Assembly (NCBI RefSeq): GCF_001655675.1
Contig: NZ_LYRP01000047.1
Coordinates: 62,001 to 126,000, forward strand
Source: Mangrovibacter phragmitis
GTDB lineage: Bacteria; Pseudomonadota; Gammaproteobacteria; Enterobacterales; Enterobacteriaceae
DNA length: 64,000 bases
Direction of reading: 5' to 3'
In this document: one piece after another, positions 60,288 through 64,000 of the stretch
How positions within the stretch are numbered: the first letter of the stretch is position 1
Layout of the letters: each line of letters opens with the position of its first letter
Made by a program: the position numbers and the translations under genes
The notes under the pieces: generated by a model
Seen by the model: only the letters and a program-made list of their open reading frames with translations
Databases searched by the model: none
What the model was told of the DNA's origin: nothing

Positions 60288-60312
60288 TTAACGCTCCTTG
60301 ATACCAAAACAA

Positions 60313-60334
60313 GGCGCAGCCTGCAGGCTGCGCC
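60313..60334 (-). terminator. Intercistronic attenuator between binding protein and permeases
   Basis: A perfect 9-bp stem GGCGCAGCC/GGCTGCGCC with a TGCA loop, read on the minus strand into TTGTTTT, lies between the binding-protein stop and the first permease. Such hairpins typically leave binding protein in excess over membrane subunits by partial termination or mRNA protection. Confidence 0.75.
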
Positions 60335-60340
60335 CATTTA

Positions 60341-61192
60341 TTACAGACCTGCTAATTTATGGAACTGTTCAGCACTGGTGATTGGTACCGTTGGCAGATT
60401 CGGGTAGGTTTCACCAAACCATTTTTTCTGCAATTCAGCCAGACGACCGGTTTCACGCATGTGATCCATGAATTTGGTCATATATTTCATCAGTTCTGGT
60501 GAATTTTTTGAGATTGGCCAGGCCATATAACCCGGTCCAGAAACCGCCAGGCCTTTGGCAAAAACTTTGGGTTTTTCTTTAACCAAATCGTTTACAGAAA
60601 TAACCACGTTAATCACATAATCCAGGCGTTTGTTGGCCAAATCTGCATACGCTTCCGGATAGGACTGATATTGAACAACCGGGCCCAGTTCACCACCCTG
60701 TTTCTCCAGCATGGCTTTCAGCTCTGGCAAACGTGCTAATAACGCGCTACCCGCCTGAACACCCACTTTTTTGCCGGACAAATCTTTAATGGTATTCAGT
60801 GAAGTATCCCCTGCGCGCTTCACAAAATAATGCTGTGCAGAAGCAAACGGTGGTGTGAAATTAAAAACATTCAGGCGCTCATCCGTAACAACAGCCCCTG
60901 TCAGAGCCATATCATACTGCCCGGTAGAAACAGACGCCAATAAGCCAGTCCAGGGTAAAATACTTTGGTCTACATGGAATTTTGCGTATTTACGTAATTC
61001 ATCCAGCATATCCTTGTTAAAACCTTCCGCTTTACCATCTTTGATAAAGTTAAACGGCGCATAGTCGTCTTCTGTCACCACTTTCAATGCGCCTGCTTTT
61101 TCAATTTCCGGTAAATCACGAGCAGCCACCTGCCAGCTAAATGCCATTGCCAGCACTGCGGATAAAGTCAAAATGCCCAACTTACTCTTCAT
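60341..61192 (-). CDS. ABC transporter substrate-binding protein (family 3) of the omega-amino acid cluster
   Basis: 283 residues: signal peptide (MKSKLG..., cleavage near QVAA-RD) and a family 3 binding domain with VVTEDDYAPFNFIKDGKAEGFNKDMLDELRKY, QYDMALTGAVVTDERL and KVGVQAGSALLARLPEL. It should capture a small zwitterion in the periplasm. It is the first gene of the transporter operon and diverges from the MocR regulator. Confidence 0.92.
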   Translation of the reverse strand: MKSKLGILTLSAVLAMAFSWQVAARDLPEIEKAGALKVVTEDDYAPFNFIKDGKAEGFNKDMLDELRKYAKFHVDQSILPWTGLLASVSTGQYDMALTGAVVTDERLNVFNFTPPFASAQHYFVKRAGDTSLNTIKDLSGKKVGVQAGSALLARLPELKAMLEKQGGELGPVVQYQSYPEAYADLANKRLDYVINVVISVNDLVKEKPKVFAKGLAVSGPGYMAWPISKNSPELMKYMTKFMDHMRETGRLAELQKKWFGETYPNLPTVPITSAEQFHKLAGL

Positions 61193-61438
61193 AGCGCCAC
61201 CTTTTATTTTCTGAAACCAGATGCATTACGGGAAAGCGTTACCCGAATACGAAGCAAAATATGTGCCGGAAAAGAAATATCCCGTTAAGAATATTCACAC
61301 CGGGTTGCGTTTTACTCTAGGAAGGTTGTTTGCCACCTGAACAGTGACAGTTTCACTCTGCCGATGTGTCAGATAAGCAGAATATGGTACGAAGATTGCT
61401 TATGTAGTTACCTGTTAAGCCACCGGAGGACCATCACG

Positions 61439-62899
61439 ATGAATCGTCATTATCTGCACATAGAATTTGACCGGTCACGTGGGTTGCAGGAACAAGTCAG
61501 AGAGACACTGGTTAACGCTATTTTGAGCGGTATTTTTCCGGCCGACCAGCCTCTGCCTTCCTGCCGCCAGCTTGCCAGCCAGCTCCAGGTGTCACGCAAT
61601 ACCACAGCCCTGGTTTTTGAAGGACTGGTGAACGATGGTTACCTGATTAGCCGTCCACGCAGTGGTTATTTTCTGCACCCGGATTACCAGTCATGCCAGT
61701 ACAAAACCACAGAGACTGCACTTCCCGCCGATAACACCGCACCACTTTGGAGCAACCGGTTTAAAGTCGCCCCCAGCCAGCAAGAATCCATTATGAAACC
61801 CTCAGGCTGGATGCACTATCGCTACCCGTTTATCTACGGGCAGCCTAACACCGCCCAGTTCCCGCTAAGTCAGTGGCGGGCAGCTTCACGCTGGCTCAAC
61901 AGTGGAGTGGCAGACCAGCGCTGGATAATCGATCATATCGATCAGGATGTCCCCATGCTGATTGAGCAGATTCGCACCAGAGTACTGCCAAAACGCGGAA
62001 TACTGGCGGCGCCGGATGAAATTCTGATAACCATTGGCTCGCAAAACGCGCTCTATTTACTGACCCGTTTGTTGATGTCTTCGTCAACCCGCGTGGCAGT
62101 GGAAAACCCGGGTTACCGTGAAGCTATCAACACGTTTTTGCTGGGTGATGCGCAGATAATTCCCCACGATGTTGATGAAGAAGGCATTACCCTGAACCAG
62201 CCGCCGTGTGATTATTACTATGTCACCCCCGGACACCAGGTGCCGACAGGTGTGACACTGAGTAGCCAGCGCCGCAAGGCATTGCTTGAGCATGTGACTC
62301 GCCATGACGCGGTAATTATCGAAGATGATTACGATTCAGAAAGTAATTTCACGCTCAACCCACCGCCCGCTCTGAAAGCCAGCGATAAACATGGCCGCGT
62401 GGTTTATGTCAGCAGCCTGTCCAAAGCGCTTTCGCCGGGATTACGCCTGGGATTTATGGTGGCCGACCCTGAATTGATTGATGAAGCCCGGGCACTACGC
62501 CGCCTGGTGGTTCGCCATGCGCCAACCAATATCCAGTACCAGATGGCGCATTTCCTGGCACAAGGGTATTACGAAACACATCTGCGCCGTTACCATGAAG
62601 ACTCTGCACGCCGTTGGGAGTTACTGAACAGGTCGCTGGAAACCTGGTTGCCGGAATGCCGCCCTATTCCCGGGAGTGAGCATGCTAACGCCTTCTGGCT
62701 AAAAACCCCCGGCGGTATTAATACCCAGCAACTCACCTGGCGCGCGGCTCACGCAGGTGTATTAATTGAGCCCGGTGCCCGGCATTTTCTGGATGCCAAC
62801 CCACCAGAAACCTTTTTCCGTATGGGTTTTCACGCCATTTCACCGGAAAAAATTGCCCCCGGAGTGGAAGTACTGCGCGAACAACTCGCGCAGCTATGA
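61439..62899 (+). CDS. MocR-type (GntR/aminotransferase fusion) transcriptional regulator
   Basis: 486 residues. An N-terminal GntR winged helix (about 8-75: LQEQVRETLVNAILSGIFPADQPLPSCRQLASQLQVSRNTTALVFEGL) is fused to an aminotransferase class I-like domain (about 120-486) with the PLP lysine in YVSSLSKALSPGLRLGF and DDYDSE. MocR regulators such as GabR and TauR sense an amino acid through PLP, matching the nearby aminotransferase. GGAGGA lies eight bases before the ATG at 61439; upstream in-frame ATG at 61364 is unlikely. It probably controls both divergent units of the cluster. Confidence 0.92.
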   Translation: MNRHYLHIEFDRSRGLQEQVRETLVNAILSGIFPADQPLPSCRQLASQLQVSRNTTALVFEGLVNDGYLISRPRSGYFLHPDYQSCQYKTTETALPADNTAPLWSNRFKVAPSQQESIMKPSGWMHYRYPFIYGQPNTAQFPLSQWRAASRWLNSGVADQRWIIDHIDQDVPMLIEQIRTRVLPKRGILAAPDEILITIGSQNALYLLTRLLMSSSTRVAVENPGYREAINTFLLGDAQIIPHDVDEEGITLNQPPCDYYYVTPGHQVPTGVTLSSQRRKALLEHVTRHDAVIIEDDYDSESNFTLNPPPALKASDKHGRVVYVSSLSKALSPGLRLGFMVADPELIDEARALRRLVVRHAPTNIQYQMAHFLAQGYYETHLRRYHEDSARRWELLNRSLETWLPECRPIPGSEHANAFWLKTPGGINTQQLTWRAAHAGVLIEPGARHFLDANPPETFFRMGFHAISPEKIAPGVEVLREQLAQL

Positions 62900-63301
62900 A
62901 CGGCAACAAGTACACATCATCATTATGTAGCTTCACAGACCGGGTTGTCAGTGCCCCGTTTCCCCCTGGCAAAACGGGCAGCTATATAAGAGCCAGGGAA
63001 CAGCTCTTCACAAGCAACTGCTCCCTCCTGCGCCAGCCAGGTGCCCTACCCCTCAATAACCCGCAAGACGATATACGCACCATCAATATCAGGCAATCAG
63101 GCAATCAGGCACTAATTTGGTGCACCCCATCCCAGACAGAACAGGCTGCATCAATAAAGGGCAACAGACTTCGCAGGCTGTTGAGCGCAAAAGTTAACCC
63201 TGCAAACGTACCAACAGGTACTGCTTTAACCGGGAAAACGGGTAAGGCATAAAAACACGGATACTTTTCCCAACATGTCGTCATCGCCTTGTTCGTCAGG
63301 T
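62900..63301. other. Gene-free region between the MocR gene and the dipeptide ABC gene
   Basis: 402 bp with no gene I can support. It contains a short direct repeat, CAGGCAAT twice and CAGGCA once (about 63096-63115). Open frames on both strands (62896-63252 plus; 63105-63284 minus) lack recognisable motifs. No strong terminator is visible. Confidence 0.4.
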
Positions 63302-64000
63302 TCAGGCCAACTGGGTTGCTGCTTCTGTTACGGCCTCTTGCTCCAGTGAGCGCCAGCGGTGGCAACTGACCCGATGGCGTTGCGCGACATATTCAGTTTC
63401 CGGCACCGTTTGCGAACAGGTGGCACTGGCATGAGGACAACGGCTGGCGAATGCGCACCCTTCAGGTAAATGCGCTAAATCAGGTGGAGCGCCAGGGATG
63501 CAATACAATGCATCGCCTTTTTTCAGGCCAGCGCGTGGGCGGCTGCCAAGCAACACCTGGGTATACGGGTGTCGGGGATGTGCGAGGATTTCCGCCAGCG
63601 ATGCTTCCTCAACAATGTGCCCGGCATACATCACGGCAACACGGTCAGCAATTTCTACTGCCGCGCCCATGTCATGGGTGACAAAAATAATCGACAGCCC
63701 TTTCGCCTTTTGCAGCTCGCGCAACAAAATCAGGATCTGAATCTGTACCGTGGCATCCAGTGCCGTAGTTGGTTCATCTGCCAGTAACAGGTCTGGGTTA
63801 CAGGACAGAGCCAGTGCAATCATGGCGCGCTGGCGCATACCGCCAGACATCTCATGGGGCCAGGCATCAAGGCGGCTTTCCGGGCTGGGGATCTTCACCT
63901 GCTGCAAAGCAGACAGCGCCCTTTTCCTGGCCTCTGCGCGTGACAACCCTTCGTGGCGGCGCAGCCCCTCAATAATTTGCTGCCCCACGGTATACACCGG
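63302..64000 (-). CDS. Oligopeptide/dipeptide ABC transporter ATPase, N-terminus outside the window
   Basis: The last ~232 residues of a DppD/OppD-type ATPase: signature MSGGMRQRAMIALALSCNPDLLLADEPTTALD (Walker B included), switch VTHDMGAA, and the peptide-transporter C-terminal Cys-rich segment CAFASRCPHASATCSQ, which in relatives binds an iron-sulfur cluster. Walker A lies beyond base 64000. It probably belongs to an operon continuing upstream. Confidence 0.92.
   Translation of the reverse strand, partial: PVYTVGQQIIEGLRRHEGLSRAEARKRALSALQQVKIPSPESRLDAWPHEMSGGMRQRAMIALALSCNPDLLLADEPTTALDATVQIQILILLRELQKAKGLSIIFVTHDMGAAVEIADRVAVMYAGHIVEEASLAEILAHPRHPYTQVLLGSRPRAGLKKGDALYCIPGAPPDLAHLPEGCAFASRCPHASATCSQTVPETEYVAQRHRVSCHRWRSLEQEAVTEAATQLA

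Noticed and set aside
62896-63252. A 118-codon plus-strand frame after the MocR gene
   Set aside because: Composition is unlike a protein, no motif is seen, and the start overlaps the MocR stop without support beyond position.
63105-63284. A minus-strand frame of about 59 codons downstream of the dipeptide ATPase gene
   Set aside because: A partly hydrophobic product and a weak AAGGCG before the ATG make it conceivable, but there is no other evidence; not called.

Overview
The window is a chromosomal segment of a member of the Enterobacteriaceae, genus undetermined. Backbone proteins resemble their Escherichia coli counterparts closely (RpoD, DnaG, RpsU, TolC, HldE, TsaD, PlsY). Gene order follows the E. 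coli parC to rpoD/ileX stretch, continuing to yqjH-yqjI. Backbone base composition is near 50% G+C. The Rhs core is clearly richer in G+C, and its toxin tips and immunity genes are clearly richer in A+T.

Layout. 1-2276: 5' part of parC, then mdaB-ygiN. 2407-10613: an accessory catabolic cluster between ygiN and parE: a LysR-type regulator divergent from an argininosuccinate-lyase-like C-N lyase, a polar amino acid ABC transporter, two polysaccharide-deacetylase-fold proteins (the second lacks a metal-binding His) and an MmgE/PrpD protein. 10657-19785: parE, yqiA, cpdA, yqiB, nudF, tolC, ygiB, ygiC, ygiD. 19786-23602: where E. coli has zupT there is a tiny in-frame zupT deletion scar, a malic enzyme and an auxin-efflux-type carrier. 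23603-38366: ribB with its FMN riboswitch, ubiK, hldE, glnE, ygiF, ygiM, cca, uppP, folB, plsY, tsaD, rpsU, dnaG. 38721-42720: rpoD, a purine permease preceded by PurR-like boxes, and the ileX tRNA-Ile(CAU) gene. E. coli mug is absent.

42838-51869 is an accessory island after ileX: small membrane proteins, a type VI secretion adaptor (EagR family), a full PAAR-Rhs polymorphic toxin with an AHH-like nuclease tip and an Imm11-like immunity gene, then a decayed Rhs copy with a displaced second toxin tip. The immunity gene of that tip carries an in-frame stop. A 7-bp tandem repeat, a truncated acetyltransferase, two small overlapping genes and a proline-rich exported protein follow.

52196-64000: a hydroxycarboxylate dehydrogenase (hcxB), a DoxX protein, the yqjH/yqjI pair with Fur-like and palindromic operator candidates, and a second nitrogen-compound cluster (omega-aminotransferase, SDR reductase, ABC importer, MocR regulator). 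That cluster fits uptake of taurine or another omega-amino acid, removal of its amino group and reduction of the resulting aldehyde. The window ends inside a dipeptide ABC ATPase gene.

The strongest leads are the C-N lyase/MmgE-PrpD/paired-deacetylase operon, the zupT scar with its replacement cargo, the nonsense-interrupted immunity gene beside an orphan Rhs tip, and the putative taurine-type cluster. I saw no CRISPR array, insertion sequence, integrase or rRNA.
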